Assembly (NCBI GenBank): GCA_022564535.1
Contig: JADFLD010000007.1
Location: forward strand, 1-14,992
DNA: 14,992 nucleotides
Source of the DNA: Gemmatimonadota bacterium
GTDB lineage: Bacteria; Gemmatimonadota; Gemmatimonadetes; Longimicrobiales; UBA6960
Reading direction: 5' to 3'
In this document: positions 1 to 6,850 of the stretch, one piece after another
How the letters are laid out: each line of letters starts with the position of its first letter
Position numbering within the stretch: position 1 is the first letter of the stretch
The notes under the pieces: generated by a model
The model's database searches: none
Told to the model about the DNA's origin: nothing
The model's input: only the letters and a program-made list of their open reading frames with translations
Position numbers and translations under genes: made by a program

Positions 1-653
1 AAGAAAGAGCGATCGTGACATCGGAACCGGGCACGACTCGCGATGCGCTGGAGTCTGGCGTACAGCTCGGCGGATTCCCGTTTCGGCTTGTCGACACCGC
101 GGGGTTGCGGGCCGGCGGCGAGCTAGTAGAGAGAATGGGGATAGAGGTCGCACGCAGATATTTGGATCGCGCCGACGTGATTCTCTTTTGTGTCCCTGCG
201 GACGAGGCCTTGTCCGACGAGGGGCGCGGTTTCCTCGCCGGCATGGGGCGTACGCCGGTGATCCTGCTCGAGACCAAGGCGGACCTGACGGATGCCGCGC
301 GGCATGGGGCCTACGCCGACGAGATGGGTTTTGGGGGGCATGTGCGGATATCGATCGAGTCTGGGGAGGGGCTCGATCACTTGCGCCGAATGCTGCCCGA
401 GCTCGTTTACTCGGGACTGATATCAGCGGACTCCGAAGTGCCGGTGCTTACGCGCCGTCGCCATGCGAAGGCCCTCGAGATCGCGCGCGCCGAAGTGGAA
501 GCGTTCCGCACGGGACTCCTCGAGGGTCTCCCCGCCGAGATTGCGGCGACCCATCTTCGTTGCGCCGGGACCGCGCTCGAGGAGCTCCTCGGCGTGGTAT
601 CGGTGGACGACGTACTCGACGTCGTGTTTCGAGACTTCTGTGTGGGCAAATGA
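1..653 (+). CDS. mnmE: tRNA modification GTPase MnmE (TrmE), 3' part only
   Basis: This is the C-terminal part of MnmE; the 5' part lies before the window, and the reading frame is open from base 3. MnmE works with MnmG to add the aminomethyl or carboxymethylaminomethyl group to wobble uridine 34 of certain tRNAs, using GTP hydrolysis. The sequence shows the end of the G domain: ERAIVT, then the G2 loop TTRD, the G3 motif DTAG, and the glutamate of VERMGIE that aligns with catalytic Glu282 of E. coli MnmE. The protein ends FCVGK, matching the family's C-terminal C[IV]GK motif, whose cysteine is a hallmark of MnmE. The G4 motif reads TKAD (273-284) instead of NKxD, and G5 reads SIE (351-359) instead of SA[KR]. 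The stop codon overlaps the next gene's ATG (ATGA). The identification is secure. Confidence 0.96.
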   Translation, partial: ERAIVTSEPGTTRDALESGVQLGGFPFRLVDTAGLRAGGELVERMGIEVARRYLDRADVILFCVPADEALSDEGRGFLAGMGRTPVILLETKADLTDAARHGAYADEMGFGGHVRISIESGEGLDHLRRMLPELVYSGLISADSEVPVLTRRRHAKALEIARAEVEAFRTGLLEGLPAEIAATHLRCAGTALEELLGVVSVDDVLDVVFRDFCVGK

Positions 654-958
654 GCATGGATCCGGGAAGTCCGGCCGAGTCGGGGACAGCCGATCGAGGG
701 TACCGAATTCATGGTCGCGTGCAGGGAGTCGGTTTTCGGTGGTGGTCGCGGGGAGTCGCCCGGAAGCTCGGCGTAGTGGGAACGGTCGCCAACCGAGCGG
801 ATGGCTCGGTGGAAGTGATGGCGAGGGGAACGGTGCACTCCATTGACCGGCTGGAGGTGGCCTTGCGCGAGGGCCCCACGATGGCGCGTGTGGATCGGGT
901 TGTGGTCGTGGACTGCACATTACCCGACGTTGTCGACACATTTTCGATCGAGCTTTGA
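650..958 (+). CDS. acyP: Acylphosphatase
   Basis: A 102-residue protein of the small acylphosphatase fold, which hydrolyses carboxyl-phosphate bonds in acylphosphates. The core motif GRVQGVGFR (residues 22-30) forms the phosphate-binding loop and contains the catalytic arginine (R30). The catalytic asparagine is N48 in VANRADGSVE, which corresponds to the usual VRNxxDGSVE. There is an N-terminal extension of about 15 polar residues before the domain. The start chosen is the ATG at 650, which overlaps the mnmE stop as ATGA; an in-frame ATG at 656 is the alternative. The gene lies between mnmE and mnmG on the same strand, so it is probably co-transcribed with them. A direct role in tRNA modification is not established, and a housekeeping role is equally possible. 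Confidence 0.92.
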   Translation: MSMDPGSPAESGTADRGYRIHGRVQGVGFRWWSRGVARKLGVVGTVANRADGSVEVMARGTVHSIDRLEVALREGPTMARVDRVVVVDCTLPDVVDTFSIEL

Positions 959-978
959 GGCCATGGGGTGTCGAGTGC

Positions 979-985
979 GAGGAGG
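979..985 (+). promoter_or_regulatory. Shine-Dalgarno of mnmG
   Basis: GAGGAGG lies 5 nt ahead of the GTG at 991 and supports that unusual start codon. The overlapping ATG at 987 is out of frame and meets a stop after three codons. Confidence 0.7.
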
Positions 986-990
986 AATGA

Positions 991-2883
991 GTGCATAACG
1001 CGTATGAGGTGATCGTGGTGGGCGGCGGTCACGCGGGCGTAGAGGCGGCGGCGGCCTCGGCGCGGGCAGGGGTTCGGACGGTTCTGATTACTCCAGACCT
1101 CGCTCGTATTGGCCAGATGAGCTGCAACCCGGCCATTGGCGGGGTCGCGAAGGGCATCGTGGCCCGAGAGGTCGACGCATTGGGTGGGGTCATGGGACAG
1201 GCGACAGACGCGTCGCGGATCCAATTTCGCATGCTGAATCGCTCCAAGGGCCCAGCGGTGTGGGGCCCTCGGGCTCAGTGTGACCGCACGATGTATCCGG
1301 TCGCCGTCCGTCAGGCGCTGGAAGGACTCCCGATGCTGGACCTCTTCCAGGAAATGGTGAGTGATCTCCTCGTGGATGAGGGGCGCGTCGTGGGAGTACA
1401 TACGCGCGGGGGCCTGACGTTCACCGCGAAGTGCGTCGTGATTACGACGGGCACGTTCCTTCGTGGACGGATTCACATCGGCGGCCAGGCAGGCGTGGGC
1501 GCTGGCCGTGCAGGGGAGGCCCCGTCCATTGCGCTGGCGGAGGGGCTAGAAGGCCTCGGGCTTCAGGTGGCCCGCTTCAAGACCGGTACTCCGCCGAGGG
1601 TCGATGGTCGGACCGTCGACTACGACAGGACCGAGCGTCAGGACGGCGATCGGATCTCCTATCGATTCGCGGCGTACACGCGCCAGGAAATTCCGGAGCA
1701 ACTTCCCTGCTGGATCACGTACGCTGGGGTCGAGCTCAAGGATGTCGTAACGCGTAACCTCGAGCGTAGTGCGCTGCATGGGGGTGAAATCGCGGGGCGG
1801 GGTCCTCGCTACTGTCCGTCGATCGAGGACAAGATCATCCGCTTCCCCAAGGCGTTGCGGCACCAGGTCTTTCTCGAACCGGAGGGGCTGCAGACGCACG
1901 AGCTGTATGTGAACGGGCTCTCCACCTCCCTTCCTGCGGAGGTGCAACTGGAGTTTCTGCGCACGGTTCCGGGGATGGAGGAGGTCGTGATGACCAAGGC
2001 CGGGTACGCGATCGAATACGACTACTTCCCTCCGCACCAACTCAGACACACGCTCGAGCTCAGGGACGTTCCCGGTCTCTTCTTCGCGGGCCAAATCAAT
2101 GGCACCACGGGGTACGAGGAGGCGGCGGGGCAGGGCATCGTTGCGGGGATAAACGCGGCCCTGAAGGTTCGCGGGGAGCAGCCATTCCTCCTGGAACGCG
2201 ATCAGGCATACATCGGAGTCCTGATCGACGATCTCGTCACTCGTGGAGTCGACGAACCGTATCGACTCTTTACTTCCCGGGCCGAGTTTCGACTTCTGCT
2301 GCGACAGGACAACGCGCCGAGACGCGTTGGGACGTTGGCGCGCGACCGGGGGTTGCTGATGGCCGCGCAGGAGCGCGCCCTGGCGGACCGCCTGGCCGCG
2401 GAGGATCGGGTGGTGGTTTGGTTCGGGAAGACGAATGTCACCCCGGACGAAGCCAACCCGATACTGATCGCGGCGGGGTCCGCTGCCATCCTTCACCCGA
2501 CACGCGCGGCCGAGCTGCTCAAGAGGCCTCGCGTTACAGCCAGCGATCTCGTAGCCGCGTCGGGGAGTCCTCCGGCCGGTGAGGTTTCCCTCGAGGCGCT
2601 CAGCGCCGTCGAGGTAGAACTGAAGTACGCCGGCTACGTCGCGAGGGAGCGGGAGCATGCGGAGCGGCTGCGCGGCCAGGCCAACCTGCTGCTGCACAAC
2701 GACTTACCGTACAGCGACTTCCGCACGCTTTCTTTCGAGGCCAGGGAAAAACTCTCTGCCATCCGTCCAGCGTCGCTGGCGCAGGCCGGCCGGATTCCAG
2801 GCATATCGCCGGCCGACCTTCAGAATCTGATCCTCGAAGTGAGACGACACGATGCGTCGCCGGCGGAGGACGTCGTCGGATAG
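991..2883 (+). CDS. mnmG: tRNA uridine-34 5-carboxymethylaminomethyl modification enzyme MnmG (GidA)
   Basis: A full-length MnmG of 630 residues (E. coli: 629). It is the FAD- and methylene-tetrahydrofolate-dependent partner of MnmE in wobble-uridine modification. The FAD-binding GGGHAG is at residues 11-16. SCNPAIGG follows, with C45, and then the conserved block REVDALGG, IQFRMLN, SKGPAV, PRAQCDR. The GidA signature GPRYCPSIEDKIIRF carries the second conserved cysteine, C275. The second GidA signature, GQINGTTGYEEAAGQG, is near residues 367-382. The C-terminal helical domain is intact (LPYSDFRTLS, KLSAIRPASLAQAGRIPGISP). The GTG start is chosen because it has a GAGGAGG 5 nt upstream and puts the Rossmann motif at the expected distance. 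The gene follows acyP by 32 nt. No key residue is missing. Confidence 0.98.
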   Translation: MHNAYEVIVVGGGHAGVEAAAASARAGVRTVLITPDLARIGQMSCNPAIGGVAKGIVAREVDALGGVMGQATDASRIQFRMLNRSKGPAVWGPRAQCDRTMYPVAVRQALEGLPMLDLFQEMVSDLLVDEGRVVGVHTRGGLTFTAKCVVITTGTFLRGRIHIGGQAGVGAGRAGEAPSIALAEGLEGLGLQVARFKTGTPPRVDGRTVDYDRTERQDGDRISYRFAAYTRQEIPEQLPCWITYAGVELKDVVTRNLERSALHGGEIAGRGPRYCPSIEDKIIRFPKALRHQVFLEPEGLQTHELYVNGLSTSLPAEVQLEFLRTVPGMEEVVMTKAGYAIEYDYFPPHQLRHTLELRDVPGLFFAGQINGTTGYEEAAGQGIVAGINAALKVRGEQPFLLERDQAYIGVLIDDLVTRGVDEPYRLFTSRAEFRLLLRQDNAPRRVGTLARDRGLLMAAQERALADRLAAEDRVVVWFGKTNVTPDEANPILIAAGSAAILHPTRAAELLKRPRVTASDLVAASGSPPAGEVSLEALSAVEVELKYAGYVAREREHAERLRGQANLLLHNDLPYSDFRTLSFEAREKLSAIRPASLAQAGRIPGISPADLQNLILEVRRHDASPAEDVVG

Positions 2884-2916
2884 AAGGCTGTGGAGCGGTG
2901 CCTTCCTGGCGATCAG

Positions 2917-2932
2917 TGTTTCACGTGAAACA
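2917..2932. other. parS: parS centromere site 1
   Basis: The sequence TGTTTCACGTGAAACA is a perfect 16-bp palindrome, identical to the widely conserved bacterial chromosomal parS consensus. ParB binds here, loads as a CTP-dependent clamp and spreads along the DNA, and ParA then segregates the complex. It begins 34 nt after the mnmG stop and lies about 750 bp ahead of parA. A perfect second copy lies 71 bp downstream. Confidence 0.95.
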
Positions 2933-2987
2933 TGTGGGACGGAAGTCTTCGTGCATCCCGCGTCGGCTCTACGACAGGAGGGGGCCA

Positions 2988-3003
2988 TGTTTCACGTGAA
3001 ACA
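2988..3003. other. parS: parS centromere site 2
   Basis: A second perfect copy of TGTTTCACGTGAAACA, whose start is 71 bp from the start of site 1. It lies 11 nt beyond the stop codon of the opposite-strand lipoprotein gene, so both sites sit in the short gap between convergent gene ends. The bases flanking the palindrome differ between the two copies, so this is not a simple tandem duplication of a longer segment. Confidence 0.95.
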
Positions 3004-3014
3004 TTGCACCAGCC

Positions 3015-3485
3015 TTATCGGCGCCGAACCTCGAGGAACAGCTCGGAAGGCTCGGACGTGCCATCGAGGTTGAAGTCGAAGTCAGTGGGTCCGACCATCC
3101 TCAGATAGTCTGGCTGGAGGAAGGTGTACGCCGATGTTGCGGGGCTCGTACCCGGCGCGTTTGGCCGAAGCGTGATGTAACCCCCATCCAATATCGTCAC
3201 CTGCCCGATCTCCGGTGGCAGCGGGATTCCGCCGAACTCCAACGAGGCCGTGTAGAGTCCGCTGGGCTCAATGTGGATGAAGAAGACGCCGTTCAGCATC
3301 AGGTCGGCCACGACGGATGGGTCCGCATCGTTCGTAATGGTCATGACCTCCGCGTCCCAGGTCCCCACGAAGGGTGCGAGTGACTCGTCTGGGCCCAGAG
3401 GCGGCGTATCACCCTCGCTTCCACAGGCAGCGAGAATCGCCAGGACTATGGCGGTGCCCAACGCGCGCTTCCAAGGTCTCCCCAT
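3015..3485 (-). CDS. Small lipoprotein, all-beta, unknown function
   Basis: A 156-residue predicted lipoprotein of no family I can name. It starts with a basic N-terminus (MGRPWKR) and a hydrophobic stretch, then the lipobox LAAC with the lipidated cysteine at position 21. A low-complexity linker follows, then a domain starting FVGTWDAE. That opening and the alternating hydrophobic strands resemble lipocalin-like beta barrels, but this is inference. Residues 137-148 (DFNLDGTSEPSE) fit the spacing of an EF-hand-like calcium loop. The ATG at 3485 has GAGAGGG about 9 nt upstream, which fixes the start. It is transcribed against its neighbours and occupies the slot between mnmG and parA where rsmG often lies. 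The cell location is probably a membrane facing the periplasm or the outside. Confidence 0.8.
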   Translation of the reverse strand: MGRPWKRALGTAIVLAILAACGSEGDTPPLGPDESLAPFVGTWDAEVMTITNDADPSVVADLMLNGVFFIHIEPSGLYTASLEFGGIPLPPEIGQVTILDGGYITLRPNAPGTSPATSAYTFLQPDYLRMVGPTDFDFNLDGTSEPSELFLEVRRR

Positions 3486-3683
3486 AACGCTATACCCTCT
3501 CAATTCAGGCCGAAGATCGGCGAAAACGTCACGGCTTTGCTGCCGTCTGGAGCAACATGATGTCTTGATTGCGCAAAGGTCAATGCGGTGCCGAGGCGGG
3601 TCAAGGCTTTTCTTGGTTTCCGGTACGCCCCCGACGTGGATATATTGGCCGCCCGAACCGTCGCGCACTTTCACACGCACCGC
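3486..3683. promoter_or_regulatory. Divergent intergenic region, lipoprotein gene / parA
   Basis: This 198-nt gap separates the divergently transcribed lipoprotein gene and parA, so it must hold promoters for both. The best -10-like element for parA is TATATT at 3641-3646 (five of six bases of TATAAT), without a convincing -35 at normal spacing. It would start transcription about 30 nt before the parA ATG. I see no clear promoter for the lipoprotein gene and no small gene here. Confidence 0.4.
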
Positions 3684-4487
3684 ATGTCCCACGTAATAGC
3701 GATCGCAAATCAAAAAGGCGGAGTTGGCAAGACCACGACGGCCATCAACCTCGGTGCGTCGCTGGCCGTTGCCGAGAAGCGGACGCTGGTCTTGGACATC
3801 GATCCGCAGGGAAACGCCACGAGCGGACTGGGTGTGGCGGACCCGGCCTCCAGGCCCACGATCTACGAAGTTCTGATCGGCCAAAACAGTCTGTCGGATG
3901 CGATCGTGGAGAAAGTCCACTTCCCGTGTCTCGACGTCGTGCCATCGACACGCGATCTGGTGGGTGCGGAGATCGAGCTCGTGTCGGTCTTCAGCAGAGA
4001 GACGATTCTCAGAAAGGCTCTGGAGTCCGTCCGGGACGACTACGACTATATTCTCGTGGACTGTCCGCCTTCTCTCGGCCTCCTGACGTTGAACACGCTT
4101 ACCGCGGCGGACTCCGTCCTGATTCCGATCCAGTGTGAGTTCTACGCGCTGGAGGGCTTGAGCCAACTCCTGAACACGATTCGTCTGGTTCAGCGAGGCC
4201 TCAATCCCGAACTGGAAATCGAGGGCGTCCTCCTTACGATGTTCGACAAGCGGCTCAAACTTTCGCGACAGGTGACGGAGGAAGCCCGAGAGTACTTCGG
4301 CTCCAAGGTTTATAGATCGTCCATTCCCCGGAACGTCCGTCTTGCCGAGGCACCGAGCTTCGGCCAGCCGATCGTTCTCTACGACGTGTTGTCCAGCGGC
4401 GCGCAAGCGTATCTCGCGCTCGCCCACGAGGTGATCGACCGGGGGGGCCGAGCCCAGACGAAGCTCCCAGTGGGAGCCGCCAAATGA
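3684..4487 (+). CDS. parA: Chromosome partitioning ATPase ParA (Soj)
   Basis: A 267-residue ParA/Soj-type Walker ATPase that binds DNA non-specifically in its ATP dimer form and moves ParB-parS complexes to segregate replication origins. It has the deviant Walker A KGGVGKTTT (residues 11-19), the Walker A' LDIDPQGNATSGLG with D40, and the Walker B ILVDCPPS with D126. The C-terminal part contains RNVRLAEAPSFGQPI, typical of chromosomal ParA. There is no N-terminal helix-turn-helix, so it is the chromosomal rather than the plasmid P1-type form. The ATG at 3684 is chosen because family members begin a few residues before IAIANQKGG; upstream in-frame GTG and TTG codons would add an atypical extension. 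No Shine-Dalgarno is visible. The stop overlaps parB as ATGA. Confidence 0.97.
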   Translation: MSHVIAIANQKGGVGKTTTAINLGASLAVAEKRTLVLDIDPQGNATSGLGVADPASRPTIYEVLIGQNSLSDAIVEKVHFPCLDVVPSTRDLVGAEIELVSVFSRETILRKALESVRDDYDYILVDCPPSLGLLTLNTLTAADSVLIPIQCEFYALEGLSQLLNTIRLVQRGLNPELEIEGVLLTMFDKRLKLSRQVTEEAREYFGSKVYRSSIPRNVRLAEAPSFGQPIVLYDVLSSGAQAYLALAHEVIDRGGRAQTKLPVGAAK

Positions 4488-5362
4488 GCCGCGACCGGCT
4501 CGGCAAAGGCTTGGGCGCCCTTCTCGGCGAGTACTTGGAGCCGGACGTTCGGGAGAACGAGGTGCGCAAGCTGCCGCTCGCTTCAATCGTCCCGAACCCG
4601 ATGCAGCCCCGTCGCATCTTCGCAGACGTGGAGCTCGAAGATCTCACCGCTTCCATTCGCGAGAATGGTCTTCTCCAGCCGCTTGTCGTCCGACCCGACC
4701 CCGGAGCGCACGACCGGTTCGAGCTCGTCGTCGGGGAGAGACGATTTCGGGCGCTGCAGAAGCTCGGGTGGTCCGAGGCGCCGGCTTTGGTGCGGGAGGC
4801 CAGCGACGAAACACTCCTCGTGCTGGCGCTCGTGGAGAACCTACAGAGAGAGGCGCTCAATCCCCTCGAGGAGGCCGAAGGCTACGAGGCGCTCGCGAAC
4901 CGCTTCGGGATGAAACAAGTCGACATCGCGACCGCAGTCGGTAAGGACCGTTCCACCGTGGCGAACCTGCTGCGCCTCCTGAAACTGCCTCCCTCGATTC
5001 GGACCCTGGTCGAGTCCGGGGAAATTTCTCAAGGACACGCCCGCGCGCTCCTCACGCTCGATGATCCCGTCCACGCAGCCGACCTCGCGCGTCGCGCCGC
5101 CAAGGAGGGGTGGTCCGTTCGTGAAATCGAGCGGCGTGTCGCTGGGCCGGCGGCCAAGCGACGGGCGAAGGCCCGGCGGCCGGCCGACCCCTTGGTCCAA
5201 GCCCTCGAGGGTGCGCTCCAGGAACACCTCGAGACTCGGGTCATCGTGCGCGAGGGCCGCGGCGGCAAGGGGGCGGTCGAGATCCGGTACCACGGAGCCG
5301 AGGACTTCGGCCGGCTGTTCGAACTCATCACGGGTCGGTCCGTGTCCGACGTCGTAGAGTGA
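4484..5362 (+). CDS. parB: Chromosome partitioning protein ParB (Spo0J), CTP-dependent clamp
   Basis: A 292-residue chromosomal ParB. The N-terminal RLGKGLGALLGE is the ParA-stimulating motif. The CTP-binding/CTPase domain carries NPxQPRR (38-44), GERRFRA (84-90) and ENLQRE (118-123), all intact. A helix-turn-helix for parS recognition lies near residues 143-165, including KDRSTVANLLRLLKLP. A basic linker (KRRAKARR) leads to the C-terminal dimerisation domain (about 235-292). It is coupled to parA by an ATGA overlap and to the following peptidase gene by GTGA. Two perfect parS sites lie about 1.5 kb upstream, so a complete ParABS system is encoded here. Confidence 0.97.
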   Translation: MSRDRLGKGLGALLGEYLEPDVRENEVRKLPLASIVPNPMQPRRIFADVELEDLTASIRENGLLQPLVVRPDPGAHDRFELVVGERRFRALQKLGWSEAPALVREASDETLLVLALVENLQREALNPLEEAEGYEALANRFGMKQVDIATAVGKDRSTVANLLRLLKLPPSIRTLVESGEISQGHARALLTLDDPVHAADLARRAAKEGWSVREIERRVAGPAAKRRAKARRPADPLVQALEGALQEHLETRVIVREGRGGKGAVEIRYHGAEDFGRLFELITGRSVSDVVE

Positions 5363-6144
5363 GCACAGAGTCGGGCGAGCGGCGGCTCACCGTCATGCTG
5401 GTTCCCGACGGAGGACGCGAGACCCGAACGCTTCGCATTTCCTATCGTGCACTGCGCGCGTTAGCTGCGGCCATCTCGGTCCTTGCCCTCGCGCTCACGG
5501 TCATGGCAGGTAGCTGGTGGTACCTGGCCGCCCGTGCGGCTCGGGCGGGGGACCTCCAAAGGGAGGTCGAAGTAATGAAGCTCGACCGGGCGCGGGTGCA
5601 GGCGCTCGTGCAGCGCCTCGAGACCATCGAGGAGCAGTACGGCGCGATTCGGTATTTATTCAGTCAGGCCGAGACGAACCAACCGTCTGGGGTCTGGCTT
5701 CCGCCGGTCACGGCGGCGCGCCGAGGGCGCGTGAGGGAAGGGCGTCCGGAGGATGGCCCCACCATGCCCTCAGCTTGGCCGCTAACTGAGCGCGGCTTCG
5801 TCACGCAAGGACTCCACGCCGGCACCGAGGGGGATCACCCGGGCCTCGACATCGCCGTCCCGTCGGACTCCTACATCCGCGCCGCTGGAGGTGGAACCGT
5901 AGTCGATGTAGGAGACGACGCGGTCTATGGGCGCTTCGTCGTGATCGATCATGGCGGGGGTTACTCGACCCTGTATGGCCACGCCTCGGTGAACTTGGTG
6001 ACCCTGGGTCAGTCGGTTCGTGTCCGTCAGGTCATCGCTCTGAGCGGATCTACGGGCCGCTCTACGGGACCCCACCTTCACTTCGAGGTACTCGTTGAGG
6101 GAGCGCCGGTGGACCCATTGCGCTTCGTCGACCAACCGAGCTGA
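5359..6144 (+). CDS. Membrane-anchored LytM/M23 metallopeptidase
   Basis: A 261-residue bitopic membrane protein with a LytM (M23) domain, the zinc peptidase fold that cuts peptidoglycan peptide cross-links. A short cytoplasmic N-terminus is followed by one transmembrane segment (about residues 31-58). A coiled-coil-like stretch (about 64-105) and a basic, proline-rich linker come next, then the catalytic domain from about 145. The zinc and active-site residues are present: HPGLD (H160, D164), YGH (H208) and GPHLH (H239, H241), so it should be enzymatically active. The GTG start forms a GTGA overlap with the parB stop. The following gene is a bactofilin, and bactofilins commonly partner with and position M23 peptidases in cell-shape control. 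Substrate and partner are inferred. Confidence 0.92.
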   Translation: MSTESGERRLTVMLVPDGGRETRTLRISYRALRALAAAISVLALALTVMAGSWWYLAARAARAGDLQREVEVMKLDRARVQALVQRLETIEEQYGAIRYLFSQAETNQPSGVWLPPVTAARRGRVREGRPEDGPTMPSAWPLTERGFVTQGLHAGTEGDHPGLDIAVPSDSYIRAAGGGTVVDVGDDAVYGRFVVIDHGGGYSTLYGHASVNLVTLGQSVRVRQVIALSGSTGRSTGPHLHFEVLVEGAPVDPLRFVDQPS

Positions 6145-6171
6145 TGGGGCCATGGAAATGGCCGTCATGGG

Positions 6172-6199
6172 TTGTTCCGCCGGCTCGGGGCACTACATT
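6172..6199 (+). promoter_or_regulatory. Possible sigma-70 promoter for the bactofilin gene
   Basis: TTGTTC (6172-6177) and TACATT (6194-6199) are separated by 16 nt, in the 89-nt gap before the bactofilin ATG. Each hexamer matches the consensus only partly, so this is a candidate, not a firm call. Confidence 0.3.
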
Positions 6200-6233
6200 C
6201 GACTCTACGTCCGTTACCAGTGTGAGGCGCGAG

Positions 6234-6674
6234 ATGGCACGCGACCGAGACAGCAATCGTTCGGCATCCCCGGAATCAGTGATTTCTATCATCGGACCGG
6301 GCATGACGATCGTAGGCGACTGCGAGACCGATGGGACCGTTAGGGTGGAGGGCTCTGTGGAGGGCTCGATCAAGGCTGGAAAGGCGGTCGTAGTCGGAAA
6401 GCAGGGCGTCGTGACCGGCAATATCATTACGCAAGATGCGGTGATCTCCGGGCGGGTCCACGGGACACTGATCGCGGCTTCACGCCTCGAATTGCAGGCG
6501 ACCTCCCATGTCGAGGGCGAGATTCACACGCGACGGATGCAGCTCGAGGAGGGGGCGGTCCTCAACGGGATGGTGCACATGGGCGAAGATCCGCCCAAGG
6601 TGGCTGCGGTAAAGCCGCCGAACGCTGCTGTTCGCGCGCCTGAGACGGTGCGGGCGACCGACCTACCGTCCTAG
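6234..6674 (+). CDS. Bactofilin (polymer-forming cytoskeletal protein)
   Basis: A 146-residue bactofilin (DUF583/CcmA family), a nucleotide-independent filament-forming protein with a right-handed beta-helix core. The core runs from about residue 17 to 117, beginning SIIGPGMTIVGD. It shows the family's repeating short strands with glycine turns (VRVEGSVEGSIKAG, VVVGKQGVVTGNI, AVISGRVHGTL). The polar N-terminus and a proline- and alanine-rich tail (118-146) are typical flanks. The ATG at 6234 is preferred because it gives the usual short tail before the domain; an upstream in-frame ATG at 6144 would add a tryptophan-rich extension without family resemblance. Its position after the LytM peptidase and parAB suggests a role in localising wall hydrolysis or anchoring segregation machinery. 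Confidence 0.95.
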   Translation: MARDRDSNRSASPESVISIIGPGMTIVGDCETDGTVRVEGSVEGSIKAGKAVVVGKQGVVTGNIITQDAVISGRVHGTLIAASRLELQATSHVEGEIHTRRMQLEEGAVLNGMVHMGEDPPKVAAVKPPNAAVRAPETVRATDLPS

Positions 6675-6850
6675 GCGGGTTCTCCACCACACGCGTGGAA
6701 AGGTTGGGGCGTGGATTCACATCCTGCTCGACTTTGGCAAACCGCTGGCGTAGCGTCAGTTGCGCGTCCCCGCGTTCCTGCCACCGCAACGGTCACATCC
6801 CTGCGAGGCCGTGTTTCCACAACTTCTCCACACTGTTCGCCTCGGTCTTT
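6675..6850. other. Intergenic region with DnaA-box-like repeats
   Basis: A 176-nt gap between the bactofilin and Nif3-family genes with no convincing ORF. It contains GTTTCCACA (6813-6821) and TTCTCCACA (6824-6832), spaced 11 bp apart in the same orientation. The second differs from the E. coli DnaA box TTATCCACA at one position, the first at two. A weaker TTCTCCACC is at 6680-6688. There is no AT-rich unwinding element, so calling this an origin is not justified. A promoter for the downstream gene should lie here, but none is obvious. Confidence 0.25.

Noticed and set aside
1546..2697. Long open frames on the reverse strand of mnmG and similar ones antisense to other genes
   Set aside because: Their translations are low-complexity, arginine- and proline-rich and show no family motifs, as expected for shadow frames in GC-rich DNA.
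2917..3003. The two palindromes as transcription terminators
   Set aside because: They match the parS consensus exactly and lack a GC-rich stem followed by a T run.
2852..3073. Small ORF running through the parS sites, giving peptides such as VSRET and MFHVKH
   Set aside because: These peptides are the well-known translation of the parS palindrome itself; the ORF overlaps mnmG's end and the lipoprotein gene and has no family features.
3486..4586. Long reverse-strand extension upstream of the lipoprotein, running across parA
   Set aside because: It only extends the true lipoprotein frame past its signal peptide and lies antisense to parA, whose motifs are unambiguous.
6144..6233. Longer bactofilin starting at the ATG overlapping the LytM gene stop
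   Set aside because: The extra 30 residues are tryptophan-, proline- and arginine-rich and unlike bactofilin N-termini. Because ATGA overlaps are common in this window it cannot be excluded, but the ATG at 6234 fits the family better.
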